This document shows, piece by piece, positions 1 to 9,405 of a DNA stretch of 64,000 bases. Below the pieces are notes generated by a model. It worked only from the letters and a program-made list of their open reading frames with translations. It ran no database searches and was not told the DNA's origin. Each line of letters starts with the position of its first letter. Within the stretch, counting starts at the first letter, position 1. Source of the stretch: VXYL01 sp965208525. Its GTDB lineage: Bacteria > Pseudomonadota > Gammaproteobacteria > Pseudomonadales > Azotimanducaceae. Location of the stretch: NCBI GenBank assembly GCA_965208525.1, contig OZ242340.1, positions 1,984,001 to 2,048,000 of the forward strand, in the 5' to 3' direction. Both the position numbers and the translations under genes were made by a program.

Positions 1-2
1 AC

Positions 3-512
3 ATAAACGCCTTGAAGGGGAGCTATTTCTTGGACGTTGGAGCGCAGGGTCTGCGTACCGAAGTACTCGCTGCACTCGATCGCCACCCGACGGACTCGCG
101 ACTGTCGGAGCAAATCCTTCACCGCCTGCGCGGCGCAGCGCAGGAGGTCGTCATCTCGCAGGAAATGCTGATAAAGCTCGATTGGAATGCGTCCAATGTC
201 TTCATCAACGACGGCGCCATCAGCCAGTTCATCGACTTCGAGCAGTCGTTCATCGGCACGTGTGAGATGCTCGCCGGCATCCTCCTCCACAACCCGTTCT
301 GGCACGCACGATCCGTGTTCGAAGTGCTCCGGCGGCGCGGCTTCCTCTCGCGGCCCGTTGCGAGCATGGCGCCGTGGGTGCACTTCTCCTTTGCTGCGGT
401 TCTAGCGGATTCCCACGCGCGGACAGGCACCGCTTGGGATACGAGCCGCTTGCAGTCCGCGTACCAACGCCACGTTACGGATCGCCTGATTGAACTCGGA
501 CTGGAGACGTAG
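3..512 (+). CDS. Aminoglycoside phosphotransferase/choline-kinase-like protein, 5' end outside window
   Basis: The reading frame is open at the left edge, so this is the C-terminal part of a longer protein (169 residues visible). The stretch LDWNASNVF followed about 13 residues later by FIDFE matches the catalytic loop and metal-binding DFE/DFG region of APH-fold kinases (usually HGDxxxxN...DFE). The loop Asp and Asn are kept, but the usual His is Leu. These enzymes transfer phosphate from ATP to small molecules or, in some families, to other substrates; the substrate cannot be told from this fragment. An internal TTG at 12 could be used as a start, but it would leave only the C-lobe, so a truncation by the window edge is the better reading. 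Confidence 0.6.
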   Translation: MNALKGSYFLDVGAQGLRTEVLAALDRHPTDSRLSEQILHRLRGAAQEVVISQEMLIKLDWNASNVFINDGAISQFIDFEQSFIGTCEMLAGILLHNPFWHARSVFEVLRRRGFLSRPVASMAPWVHFSFAAVLADSHARTGTAWDTSRLQSAYQRHVTDRLIELGLET

Positions 513-1018
513 AAGGGCTCTGGTTCAGCCCGTGTCGCTGGCCTCGACAACCCCCTCGACCGCCATCGCTCGAACCGTCCTTCCATCGCGTCGCGTTGCC
601 GCGCTCTGGCGGATTTCCGCTTCGCGAAACTGCGAAAGGATCGAGTGTTGCCTACGGGTGTGCGAAATCCGGCGAGAGCCGAAGGAGGAAATCCGTTTCA
701 TCCCGGCAAGACAAAGCCGCTCCAACTGCTTTGCGGGTCTTTCCCGACACACAAGCATTACGTCCCACAGGCCTATGGACGATTTCGCACAAACCCGGCT
801 GGTCCGTATCCTCCAGCACTCCCTCCTGCTCTTCGACCCCCCCCCCCGCCTGCGGGACTGATCCGACCGGAAGCGAACGTGAGACATCGGCCATCGCTTG
901 TCGGACGAGACGTTTGTGTGTCGGCTGGGTTCCAGGCCGCGGGAATCCGTCAGCGACTGCATGGAGCACCCGCTGGATTTCGCATAGGCTCCCTCGGCAG
1001 TTTGCGAAGGAGGGCAGT
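513..1018. other. Intergenic stretch with an 11-base C run
   Basis: About 500 bp without a convincing gene. Open frames exist on both strands, but their translations are rich in Arg, Ser and Cys and resemble no known family. A run of 11 consecutive C lies at 837-847. A good Shine-Dalgarno sequence (GAAGGAGG) at the right end belongs to the next gene. Confidence 0.5.
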
Positions 1019-1396
1019 GTGACGTCCATCGTCGAAGCTCTGGACCAATGCGGCAATCGGCCGTATCTGCTGACGGTTGGTGAGGACGGGCCGCACACGA
1101 GCCACACGCGCGTGGCACTCGCGGGCGGCGGACTTACCTGTCCCTTGAGCAAGAGCGCCGCGGGCAATGTGCGGGCGCGGCCGGCGGTGTCGTTCCTGTG
1201 GCCGGCCATCGAGCCGGGCGGCTACGCCATCATCATGAACGGCACGGTGCGGCACGTGGACGATGGCGGTGCCGAGCCGGTTGCCTCCATCGATCTTTCC
1301 AAGGCGGTATTCCATCGGCCAGGAGCGCCCCGGCCGGGACATGGGGGCAGTTGTACGTCGGATTGCCTGCCCATCGAGCTCTATGAGGGTGTCTGA
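1019..1396 (+). CDS. Pyridoxamine 5'-phosphate oxidase (PPOX)-family protein
   Basis: A short flavin-binding split-barrel protein (125 residues) of the PPOX class. Members bind FMN, F420 or heme, and small ones like this are usually of unknown substrate. The N-terminal part LTVGEDGPHTSHTRVAL and the later NVRARPAVSFLW fit the first strands of the barrel, where the cofactor phosphate is held. I chose the GTG start at 1019 because GAAGGAGG lies 6-13 bases upstream; the open frame runs further upstream, but that part has no protein-like character. It stands alone and is convergent with the monooxygenase gene. The family call is moderately sure, the function is not known. Confidence 0.65.
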   Translation: MTSIVEALDQCGNRPYLLTVGEDGPHTSHTRVALAGGGLTCPLSKSAAGNVRARPAVSFLWPAIEPGGYAIIMNGTVRHVDDGGAEPVASIDLSKAVFHRPGAPRPGHGGSCTSDCLPIELYEGV

Positions 1397-1510
1397 GAGG
1401 GGCGAGCGGACGGAGTTGACGCGGTCGAGACGAGGCACCGCCGGGGCGTGTTGAGGCTGCCCGCTCTGCGGCTTGGGCCCTAGGCAAGCAGTTGTGCAGC
1501 AGGGTAGCCG

Positions 1511-3172
1511 CTATGGCGCGCTGTCGAGCTCGAACCCCTCGTAACCTCCGGCCGCCACTGCGTCGCACTTCTCCACATACGGCGGGAAGCCGACGAGGGG
1601 CATGAAGACCTGCGGTTTGCCGGGGATGTTCTTGCCGAGGTACCAAGAGTTGCAGGTGGGGTAGAGGGTTAGCTCGGCGACGGCATTGACGTGGTCGACC
1701 CAGTCGTCCTCTGCCGGGGGTGTGGCTTCGATGGTGGCCAGGCGCTTTTCGCGCAGATACTCGAGGCAGTCGTGGATCCACACGACGTGCTGTTCGATGG
1801 ACGTGATCATGTTGGTGAGGACGGACGGGCTGCCGGGTCCCGAGATCATGAACATGTTGGGGAAGCCCACGGTGGACAGGCCGAGGTAGGTGCGCGGTCC
1901 GGCAGACCACTTGTCGTCTAGCGTCTGGCCGCCGCGGCCCCGCACGTCGATGTTGAGCAGGGCGCCGGTCATGGCATCGAAGCCGGTGGCGAAGATGAGG
2001 CTGTCGAGTTCGTACTCTTGGCCTCCCGTCACTACACCCCTGGGCGTGATGCGCTCGACGGGGTTGTCGCGCACGTTCACGAGCGTCACGTTGTCGCGGT
2101 TGTAGGTCTCGAAATAATTGGTGTCGAGGCACGGGCGCTTGCAGCCGATCACGTTGTCGGGCGAGAGAAGCTCTGCAGTCTCAGGGTCGCCCACGATTTC
2201 GTGGATGCGTTCGCGCACGAATCCGGCTGCGGTCTCGTTGGCCTCGCGGTTCGACAGGAGGTCGGCGTAGGCGCCAAGGAACGTGAAGCCGCCGCGCTCC
2301 CAGCGTTCTTCATAGTTCGAACGCCGCACTTCGGCGGCGTCCTCGAGCGCCGTGCCGTCGTTGCTTGGCATCATGGAGCCGAAGCCGGCCGGCATTCGGT
2401 AGTTGCGCTCGCGCAGGCCCGCGTAGTCGGCCTTGATCTCGGCCACTCGGCTTGGGTCTAGCGGTTCGTTGCGGGCCGGGATCGAGTAGTTGGGCGTGCG
2501 CTGGAACACCGTGAGGTGCTTTGCCTGGGCAGCTATGACGGGGATGGCCTGGATGGCGGAGGAACCCGTGCCGATGATGCCCACGCGCTTGCCGGTGAAG
2601 TCCACCGGCTCGTGCGGCCAGCGGCCGGTGTGATAGGTGTCGCCGGCAAAGCTGTCGCGTCCGGGGAAATCCGGCAGGTTGGCGGAGGAAAGGCAGCCGG
2701 TCGCCATGATGCAGAACTGCGCGGAGACGACATCGCCTTTGTCGGTCTCGACGCGCCAGCGTTTGGCCTCCTCATCGAAGTGCGCACTCGTGACGTGGGT
2801 GTTGAAGGAGATGTCGCGTCGCAGATCAAATCGGTCTGCTACGTGGTTGGCGTAGCGGAGGATTTCCGGCTGGCCGGAGTAGCGCTCCGTCCACTCCCAT
2901 TCCTGCTGCAGCTCCTCGGAGAAGCCGTAGGAATACTCCATGCTCTCGACATCGCAGCGGGCGCCGGGATAGCGGTTCCAATACCAGGTGCCGCCCACGC
3001 CATCGCCCGTCTCGAAGACGCGAACCCGGAAGCCGGCGTTGCGCAGCCGGTGCAGCATGTACATGCCGGCGAATCCGGCACCCACGATTGCCGCGTCGAA
3101 ATGCTGTTCCTCTTGCGCCCCGGGCGCGGCCCTCGTCACCTCTGACACCGTCAAGATTGCTCCCAAGGTCAA
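1511..3172 (-). CDS. Flavin-containing monooxygenase, Baeyer-Villiger type
   Basis: A class B flavoprotein monooxygenase of 553 residues, the usual length for the cyclohexanone/phenylacetone monooxygenase group. It has two Rossmann nucleotide-binding motifs: GAGFAG (31-36) for FAD and GTGSSA (201-206) for NADPH. Between them is FAGDTYHTGRWP (175-186), which matches the Baeyer-Villiger fingerprint FxGxxxHxxxWP. Such enzymes insert oxygen next to a ketone or oxidise N or S atoms; the substrate is unknown. The encoded start is a TTG with a weak ribosome site, and a GTG eight codons in (V-S-E-V-T) is an equally possible start. The gene lies alone on the minus strand, 36 bp from the HIT gene, which could be its upstream partner. 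Confidence 0.88.
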   Translation of the reverse strand: MTLGAILTVSEVTRAAPGAQEEQHFDAAIVGAGFAGMYMLHRLRNAGFRVRVFETGDGVGGTWYWNRYPGARCDVESMEYSYGFSEELQQEWEWTERYSGQPEILRYANHVADRFDLRRDISFNTHVTSAHFDEEAKRWRVETDKGDVVSAQFCIMATGCLSSANLPDFPGRDSFAGDTYHTGRWPHEPVDFTGKRVGIIGTGSSAIQAIPVIAAQAKHLTVFQRTPNYSIPARNEPLDPSRVAEIKADYAGLRERNYRMPAGFGSMMPSNDGTALEDAAEVRRSNYEERWERGGFTFLGAYADLLSNREANETAAGFVRERIHEIVGDPETAELLSPDNVIGCKRPCLDTNYFETYNRDNVTLVNVRDNPVERITPRGVVTGGQEYELDSLIFATGFDAMTGALLNIDVRGRGGQTLDDKWSAGPRTYLGLSTVGFPNMFMISGPGSPSVLTNMITSIEQHVVWIHDCLEYLREKRLATIEATPPAEDDWVDHVNAVAELTLYPTCNSWYLGKNIPGKPQVFMPLVGFPPYVEKCDAVAAGGYEGFELDSAP

Positions 3173-3208
3173 ACGGCGCGCATTCTACGCAAGACGAGCC
3201 GGGTTCGA

Positions 3209-3613
3209 TCAGGGGAAATGCGAGCCGAGGCGCTGCCGCCAATCCTCGACGGCGGCGAGGTCCGGGCTCTCGACCGGCCCCGCATTCCAAACCGGCCCTG
3301 GCCACGCATCGTCTGTCTCGTAGCGGCCGATCACGTGAATGTGCAGCTGCGGCACCTGATTGCCAAGCGCGGCCACGTTGAGCTTGTCGACGCGGAACTC
3401 GGCGCTCAGGGCATTCGAGACACGCACGATCTCGTCGAACGCCTGCAAGGCGTCTTCCCGAGGCAGGTCGTGGTAGTCGCGCAGATTAGCCCGCCGGGGC
3501 ACGAGGATGGTCCACGGAAACCGGTGGTCACGCATGAGCAGCAGCGTGCAGAGATCGAGCTCCGCCATGTGCAGCGTGTCAGCCGCCAAGCGCTCGTGAA
3601 GCGTGAATGCCAT
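3209..3613 (-). CDS. HIT-family nucleotide hydrolase/transferase
   Basis: A 134-residue histidine-triad protein. The triad region reads QLHIHVIGR, that is H-x-H followed by V-I-G-R where the classical third His of HxHxHxx is replaced; this variant is common in small bacterial HIT proteins. The family cleaves phosphoramidates and dinucleoside polyphosphates through a nucleotidyl-histidine intermediate. The N-terminal part (MAFTLHERLAADTLHMAEL, then RDHRFPWTILVPRR) is typical of the DUF/HIT subgroup in gammaproteobacteria. It is transcribed in the same direction as the monooxygenase just downstream, 36 bp apart, so the two may share a transcript. Confidence 0.85.
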   Translation of the reverse strand: MAFTLHERLAADTLHMAELDLCTLLLMRDHRFPWTILVPRRANLRDYHDLPREDALQAFDEIVRVSNALSAEFRVDKLNVAALGNQVPQLHIHVIGRYETDDAWPGPVWNAGPVESPDLAAVEDWRQRLGSHFP

Positions 3614-3906
3614 CCGAGGATTGTGCCACGAACGCGCAGACGGCGCGGGAAAGGGGTGAATGCGTCCGCCGAGGCATCGCCCCTAAAGTCCGGTCGGGCC
3701 GGCGGGCTCGGTGCGAGGCTCGGCTGCGCTAGCTTGTGCCGTGAAGCGGCGCAGGACTCTTTCTCGATGTTCGTGTGGGAAGGGGCATTCGGGATACGTA
3801 GGCTCGGGTGGTTTCTAAGCTCGGACCGATAGCCCAGTGTGGCTGGTGAAGTCGTGCGCTCCGAGGTTACGACCTACCCTGAGACGTGGTGCCGTCGCTC
3901 CGGAGG
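3614..3906. other. Intergenic gap
   Basis: 293 bp between the HIT gene and the end of the DUF3604 gene, both on the minus strand. No gene, strong hairpin or recognisable promoter was seen here. Confidence 0.4.
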
Positions 3907-6843
3907 TCAGCGTTTCGGGAAGCCGCCCACCCAGATGGGGCTGGACCAGGCCATGGCGTCGTTGGCTTGGGTGACGCGGATGAAGTACCAGTCGCCGTGT
4001 CGGGTGCCCTGGTCGGTGAATTCGAAAGCCACGTCCATGGCGCCTTCGGTGCGGGCGCGCCGGAGCCCAATTCGGTCGGTGTACTCGCCGAAGGGAATCG
4101 CGGCCGTGGCTTGGCCGCGGCTGGCGTCGCGGAGGGAGAGCACGACGGTGCCTGACGGGGTTGTTTGGTGGCGGCGGAGGATGGGTGGGCCACCGCCGAA
4201 CTCTGTGGCTTCGTCGAGCGTCAGGGTCACCTGCCCGATTCGCTTTACGTCGGCGAGCGTGAGCAACAGCGAGCTTGGGCCGCCGCGGGTGTGGGTGGCG
4301 AAGCGAACGGTGGTGGCGTCCACGACTTCCACGTTCTGGATGTTGGCGTTGTGGAGGTCCTGGCCGGTGGCGCCGGCGATGGTTGCGCCTTCCACGGTGA
4401 GTTCGCCGCGCCAGCCGCGCCAGCCGCGCGGGTTGTCGCCGGGATGCATGGGGGTGGAGTCGGAGTGGAAGACGAGCTGGTATCGGCCGTCCTTGGGTGC
4501 GCCCGGCTCCGGCGGAAACTCGCGGCGGTCGATTTCGCGGTCGTTCTTCACCAGTACGATGCTGTCGATGGGGGCTGTGCCGATGACGCGGCCGCGCACC
4601 ACGCGATGCTCGGCGAACTCAGCCCGCTGGCCCATGCCGGTGCCGTTCACCGACACGTCCAGAATGATGCGCTCGCCAGTGGTGGCGTAGGTATCGAGGT
4701 TCTTCATCGCGTCGAACAAGGCGTCGGTGGTTCGCTCGGTCGCGAGCAGGGCGCCGAGGCCGCCGCGCTGAGCCAGCGAACCGCCCTTGGGCGCGGTGTA
4801 GCCGGGCTGGCTGAGGTGGTTGTCGCTGGCGGCGATGAAGCCCACTTGGTGGCCGTGGTTCAGATACATGCGGCCAAACCACTCGAAATTGCCGTGCTGC
4901 GACATGATTTCGACGAGCGGCTCGAGTTCGGGGTCGTTCTGGCGGTAGTCGCCGGACTGGTGCGCGTGCGGGATCACCACCACGTCGCGGGGGTCGTGGT
5001 GATTGCGCAGGCCCTGGTACAGCCGGGTGAGAGTGCCGTATTCCTGGGCGGGGATGCGGGGGCCTTGGAATGGGCGTCGAAACAGGACGTTGTGGTGGCC
5101 GCCCTGGAGGTTGCGGATGGTCCATTCGTAGCCGACGAAGGCGACGAAGTGTCCGTCCCGGCTGGAGTTCTGCACGATGTCATTGAGCACGTTCCACTCG
5201 TGGTCGTCCATCCAGATGTCGTGTTCGGAGTGGGTGACGTAGTCGAGCCGGGCGTCTTCCCGGGCCCATTCCATGAACCGCTGCGGCGTGCCGACCCCTT
5301 CGGCGAAGCCGGAGTGGCCGTGGGTGTCGCCCCAGTAGATGCGCCGCGTGGGAGCTTCCTGCACGAGGATGGGATTGGCGACGCCGGTGATAGCGCCGTC
5401 CGAGGACCGGAAAGAGAAGCGATACACGCCGGGTTGGTCCAAGGCGATGCCGGAAACGACGCGGATGGCGCTGTTGTCGCGCGGGCGGAAGGGGTGTTTC
5501 CAGCGCGGCGGCGGCTCCTCGTCGTCGGCGTCGCTACGCACCACGATCTGGCTGCCGCCAACCGGTGTGCTTCGTGTCGAAACACTCACGCCCCGTCCGC
5601 TGTCCTTCGCTGCGGGTTCGGTTCCGGCCTCGCGCGCCGCGTGGACAAAGGTGGGGTGACCGAACGGTTCGCCGTCGAAATGGACGCCGTCCACGAGGTC
5701 CGCTGGCAGCGGCTCATCTAGGATGTAGGTAGTCGTCCAGCGGCGCGGCGCGGGGGCCTGGCCCGGCTCCGGTGCGGGATGGCCAAGCTCTTGCGCCACG
5801 CGGTTGACTTCCGCCTGCTCTTCGTCGGTGAAGGGCCTGATGGTCTGGTGAATGGCGCCAAAGAGATCGCCACCGAGTCGAATCTCCCACCATTCGGGAA
5901 TGGGCTCGCGGGCACGGTTGTAGAAGCGGTCTTCGGCCCGAATGTACAGGTCGAACGGTTCGCCGACGGCCACCACCGAGGGGGCGAAACCGTGCAGCGC
6001 AGCGACTGCCGCGCCACCGATGGCGATGGGCTGGATCGGCAGGCTCACGAGCAATCCGGAGCCGTCGAAGTCCACATAGAGCGGCAGCGGCATGCGGTCG
6101 CTGCTGAAGTCGGGAAGCAGGATGCCAGCGCCGCCGCCGCTGGTGTCACCATAGGTGATCGTCACCGTGTCGCCGGTTGCGAGCCGTCCGGAAACGACGC
6201 GGAACATCAGGTTGTCGATGCCGCCGCGGAAGCCACCGTGCATCCCGGACATGCGCGCGCCGTGACGGGCGAAGGCGACTCGTGGATTCGACGAGGTGAT
6301 GGTGACGTGGTTGTCGGCACCTGGGTCGTCGGTTTGGAAATGGCCGAAGTTGGCCATGAACTGTCGCGCCACCACGATGCCGCCGCCGGGCTCCACCGCT
6401 TTGGACCCCACCGTCCAGGTCTGGCGAATGGTGGCGTGGGTGCGCGCCTCAAACGGGCCTGCGTCGGCGACCAGGGTGCCGCGGGCGTCCGGCTGCTCGT
6501 CGATCAGCGTGAGTTCGGCGATGAAGCGGTCGAGGTTTGTCATGCGAGCTTCGCTGGCGCCGTAGGCGAGCACTTGCGACACGGTTTGGGTCGCGTTCAC
6601 CGGCACGTAGTCGCCGGTGAGGGAGTAGGCGTTGATCCACGCCCAGAGGGTTTGCGCCCGCTCGCGGGCATTGGCGGCGTTTGTTGGCGCCTGGGTGAGG
6701 TCGGCCTTCAGCGCTTCCACCCGCGCCCGGAGATCGTCGTCGAGATAGTCGGCCGGCGCATCGTCCTGGGTGGCCACGGCAGCGAGGCCAACCAACACGC
6801 AAGCCGCAAGGAGGCATCGAGGCATCGGCACTGGTGTTCTCAT
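3907..6843 (-). CDS. Exported DUF3604 protein
   Basis: A large protein (978 residues from this start) with the DUF3604 signature: WGDTHGHSG near residue 505, then THSEHDIWMDDHEW, which supply His/Asp metal ligands of a PHP-like hydrolase fold. DUF3604 proteins are predicted metallohydrolases, often near sulfatases, with no settled substrate. The chosen ATG gives a signal peptide (MRTPVPMPRC, then LLAACVLVGLAAVA) ending before TQDDAPAD, so it should be exported. The frame also offers a GTG 14 codons upstream at 6885; neither has a strong ribosome site. The C-terminal end reads WVGGFPKR. It stands alone and is divergent from the DUF2066 operon. Confidence 0.85.
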   Translation of the reverse strand: MRTPVPMPRCLLAACVLVGLAAVATQDDAPADYLDDDLRARVEALKADLTQAPTNAANARERAQTLWAWINAYSLTGDYVPVNATQTVSQVLAYGASEARMTNLDRFIAELTLIDEQPDARGTLVADAGPFEARTHATIRQTWTVGSKAVEPGGGIVVARQFMANFGHFQTDDPGADNHVTITSSNPRVAFARHGARMSGMHGGFRGGIDNLMFRVVSGRLATGDTVTITYGDTSGGGAGILLPDFSSDRMPLPLYVDFDGSGLLVSLPIQPIAIGGAAVAALHGFAPSVVAVGEPFDLYIRAEDRFYNRAREPIPEWWEIRLGGDLFGAIHQTIRPFTDEEQAEVNRVAQELGHPAPEPGQAPAPRRWTTTYILDEPLPADLVDGVHFDGEPFGHPTFVHAAREAGTEPAAKDSGRGVSVSTRSTPVGGSQIVVRSDADDEEPPPRWKHPFRPRDNSAIRVVSGIALDQPGVYRFSFRSSDGAITGVANPILVQEAPTRRIYWGDTHGHSGFAEGVGTPQRFMEWAREDARLDYVTHSEHDIWMDDHEWNVLNDIVQNSSRDGHFVAFVGYEWTIRNLQGGHHNVLFRRPFQGPRIPAQEYGTLTRLYQGLRNHHDPRDVVVIPHAHQSGDYRQNDPELEPLVEIMSQHGNFEWFGRMYLNHGHQVGFIAASDNHLSQPGYTAPKGGSLAQRGGLGALLATERTTDALFDAMKNLDTYATTGERIILDVSVNGTGMGQRAEFAEHRVVRGRVIGTAPIDSIVLVKNDREIDRREFPPEPGAPKDGRYQLVFHSDSTPMHPGDNPRGWRGWRGELTVEGATIAGATGQDLHNANIQNVEVVDATTVRFATHTRGGPSSLLLTLADVKRIGQVTLTLDEATEFGGGPPILRRHQTTPSGTVVLSLRDASRGQATAAIPFGEYTDRIGLRRARTEGAMDVAFEFTDQGTRHGDWYFIRVTQANDAMAWSSPIWVGGFPKR

Positions 6844-7028
6844 ACGTGGACGCGAAGGATTGTATGTCGGCACCGTGAACGGCACCTGAACAACGAGACG
6901 TTAGCAGGCGTTAGAGGGTTGGGGTATCTGCGTCCGTGACCAGTCCGGGACAAGGGGGCCGCGGAACGGGTACGGGGCGTTGGTTTTCAGTAGAATCTGC
7001 GCCCGCGCTCCACATACGACCTTCCGCC

Positions 7029-8135
7029 ATGAAACTCGCTCCGATGGCATCGCTTGCGTGTCTCGCCGTCGCCGTGGGGCTGTGGCCGGCTTCCGCCCGG
7101 GCGGATGTTGTGGAGTGGCTCTACGACGTTGATGTGGCGGTCGTCGCGACAACGTCGGGCGAGGTGGATCCGCGCCGCGCAGCAGGGAGGGCGTTGCGGG
7201 AGTTGCTGGTGCGCATGACCGGTCTCAAGCCGTTGCCAAACACTGCGGCCGTGCGCGGCGCGATTGCCAACCCAGACCGCTACTACGCCCAGTACGGCTT
7301 CGTGACGCGCGAGGTGCAGCCGGCGCCTGAAGACGACTCCGGGGTCGATGCCACCGAGACACGCCTCCAGGTGCGCTTCGACACCTCGGCAGTGCTGGAC
7401 CTGCTCCGCTCTGCCGAATTGCCGATATGGGGCCAAGACCGCCCCCGGGTGCTGATTTGGCTGGTGTTGGATCGCCGGGACGCGCCGCGCGAGGTGGCCT
7501 CCGCCACATCCGGCGACATCCCGGCAAAGCTGCACGAGGCAGCCCGCCAGCGCGGCCTGCTGGTGGAATTGCCGCTCTTGGATCTGCCCGATCTGCAACT
7601 TGCTTCCGCCGACCTCTGGGGCGGTTTCGGGGCGCGCCTGGACGCCGCTTCACGGCGCTACGACCCAGACGTGCTCGTCGTTGCGCGCGTGCATGAGGGG
7701 CGCGAAGGTGCATGGACGGTGGATTGGCGCTTGCGTGATCCGGGCGACCGCGCAAGCGAGGCACGGGATCTGTCCTACGCGGCCGACGAAACCGAGTCAC
7801 TGCGCTGGGCCATTGACCGCACCGCCGACGAACTCGGCCGCCGTCTGGCCGTGACCGGAACATCCACGGACATCATGCAGCTCGTCGTGACCGGCGCCGA
7901 CACGCCACCGGCGTACGGCGCCGTGCTGAGCTACCTCGCATCGCGGGAGTATCTGGAGCAAGTCGAGGTGGTCGGCTGGACCGGCACGTCGCTCGAACTC
8001 GCCCTGCATGCCCGCACCGACGCCAGCCGAGTGCGCGGGCTTTTGTCGCTGGGCGGCATGTTTGCCACCGGTGATTTGGGAGCCCTGAGCACAGATCAGC
8101 CCTCGGCGCACATGGTTTGGCAGGGCGCCCGATGA
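7029..8135 (+). CDS. DUF2066 domain protein, exported
   Basis: A 368-residue protein of the DUF2066 family, typical of gammaproteobacteria, where it commonly sits just before hda as here. The ATG at 7029 opens a signal peptide (MKLAPMASLACLAVAVGLWP ending at ASARADV), so the product is probably periplasmic. The region RAAGRALRELLVRMTGLKPL after the signal is the family's most conserved part. An earlier GTG in the same frame (6936) would bury the signal peptide and is less likely. The stop overlaps the next start (ATGA), indicating translational coupling with the CDP-alcohol phosphotransferase. The biochemical function of the family is not known. Confidence 0.87.
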   Translation: MKLAPMASLACLAVAVGLWPASARADVVEWLYDVDVAVVATTSGEVDPRRAAGRALRELLVRMTGLKPLPNTAAVRGAIANPDRYYAQYGFVTREVQPAPEDDSGVDATETRLQVRFDTSAVLDLLRSAELPIWGQDRPRVLIWLVLDRRDAPREVASATSGDIPAKLHEAARQRGLLVELPLLDLPDLQLASADLWGGFGARLDAASRRYDPDVLVVARVHEGREGAWTVDWRLRDPGDRASEARDLSYAADETESLRWAIDRTADELGRRLAVTGTSTDIMQLVVTGADTPPAYGAVLSYLASREYLEQVEVVGWTGTSLELALHARTDASRVRGLLSLGGMFATGDLGALSTDQPSAHMVWQGAR

Positions 8136-8707
8136 TTCGCCAACTGCCGAACCTCATTACCGTCGCCCGGCTCGTGCTGGTGCCGCCCGTGGGCTGGCTG
8201 CTCTGGCATCAGGACTACGGCGTCGCACTCGTGGTCATTGCCGTGGCGGGACTGTCGGACTTCATCGACGGCGAACTGGCGCGGCGGTTCGACTGGCGCA
8301 GCCGCTTCGGTCAGTTCGCCGACCCGCTCGCAGACAAGCTGCTGGTGGCGGTGATGTTCGTGGTGCTCGTGGTGCAGCAGCACATTCCGATTTGGCTCGC
8401 CTTGGTGGTGGTGCTGCGCGACGTGGTGATCCTCGGCGGCGCTGGCGCGTATCGGCTGGTGTTCCGCGACATCGAGATCTCTCCCACCTTCGTCAGCAAG
8501 GCCAACACAGCGGCGCAGGTGGTGCTGCCGATTCTGGTGCTGGTGACGCTGCTGGACATCCCGACCTTGTCGGGGTTCGTGGCCGCGACCGTGGATCCTT
8601 GGCTGTTCGGCATCGCTGCCGCGTTTGCCGTCTGGTCTGGCCTCGACTATGTGATCAGCTGGAGCCGGCGGGCCATCGATGGCATGCAGGAGCGGGGTGC
8701 GCCATGA
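8132..8707 (+). CDS. CDP-alcohol phosphatidyltransferase-family membrane protein
   Basis: A 191-residue integral membrane enzyme of the CDP-alcohol phosphotransferase family. The defining motif DG-x2-AR-x8-G-x3-D-x3-D is intact in DGELARRF...FGQFADPLADK (roughly residues 42-64). Such enzymes swap CMP for an alcohol such as glycerol-3-phosphate in phospholipid synthesis. Hydrophobic helices lie at about residues 10-25, 27-42, 70-90, 92-110, 125-145 and 150-170. It resembles PgsA (phosphatidylglycerophosphate synthase), but many genomes carry more than one paralogue, so I give no symbol. The start overlaps the DUF2066 stop and its own stop overlaps the hda start, both as ATGA. Confidence 0.85.
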   Translation: MIRQLPNLITVARLVLVPPVGWLLWHQDYGVALVVIAVAGLSDFIDGELARRFDWRSRFGQFADPLADKLLVAVMFVVLVVQQHIPIWLALVVVLRDVVILGGAGAYRLVFRDIEISPTFVSKANTAAQVVLPILVLVTLLDIPTLSGFVAATVDPWLFGIAAAFAVWSGLDYVISWSRRAIDGMQERGAP

Positions 8708-9405
8708 CTGCCCGGTTGGCGTCCGCATCGGCGCCGAAGCAGCAGCTTGCGCTGCGCTTCCCACTTCGGCCTCGTAGCCGCTTCGAACACTTCGTGGTCG
8801 GCGCCAACTCCGCACCGGTGGAGCGCCTACGCACGCCGGCCGCCAGATTCGAGTGCCTTTGGCTGTTCGGCTCGTTCGGGGTGGGCAAAACCCACCTGTT
8901 GCAGGCAACCTGCCATGCGGCGGCGGACGCCGCCTATTTGCCGGCGAGCCGCATCCCGGCGGATGAGGCGTCCCTCAAACGCTATGCACGCTTCCGAGCA
9001 ACGCTCGTGGACGACGTGGAGGCCTGGCTCGGCCATGCTGCCACCGAACGCGAGCTGTACAGCCTCTACAATGAGCTCGCTCGAGCCGAGGCGCGGCTGG
9101 TGTTCACGGCCACCCGCTCCCCCCGCGAGTGCGACTTCGCCTTGCCCGACTTGGCGTCGCGGCTTTGCGCGGCGGAGTGCTACGAAATCGCGCGCCTATC
9201 GGACGAAGACAAGCTTCCGCTCCTCGTCAACGCCGCCCAGGATCGGGGCCTCAGACTGTCCGAAGACGTGGTGCGCTTCCTCCTGACGAGGGTCAGCCGC
9301 GATCAGAAAAGCCTGCTCGACACGCTGAGCCGTCTCGACCAAGCGTCGTTGACGCGAAAGCGTGGCCTCACGGTGCCGTTCGTGAAGGAGGTGTTGGGGC
9401 TATGA
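8704..9405 (+). CDS. hda: DnaA-homologous regulatory inactivator Hda
   Basis: A 233-residue DnaA-like AAA+ protein that, with the sliding clamp, promotes hydrolysis of ATP bound to DnaA and so limits re-initiation of replication. The N-terminal KQQLALRF contains the QLxLxF clamp-binding motif found in Hda. The FVVGANSAPVERL segment and the P-loop LFGSFGVGKTHLLQA follow. The P-loop reads GSFGVGKT rather than the usual GxxGxGKT with Gly-Pro; Sensor regions (FTATRSPREC, DLASRL) are present. No DNA-binding domain IV of DnaA is present, as expected for Hda. It overlaps both neighbours by 4 bp, within the DUF2066 operon. Confidence 0.9.
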   Translation: MTARLASASAPKQQLALRFPLRPRSRFEHFVVGANSAPVERLRTPAARFECLWLFGSFGVGKTHLLQATCHAAADAAYLPASRIPADEASLKRYARFRATLVDDVEAWLGHAATERELYSLYNELARAEARLVFTATRSPRECDFALPDLASRLCAAECYEIARLSDEDKLPLLVNAAQDRGLRLSEDVVRFLLTRVSRDQKSLLDTLSRLDQASLTRKRGLTVPFVKEVLGL

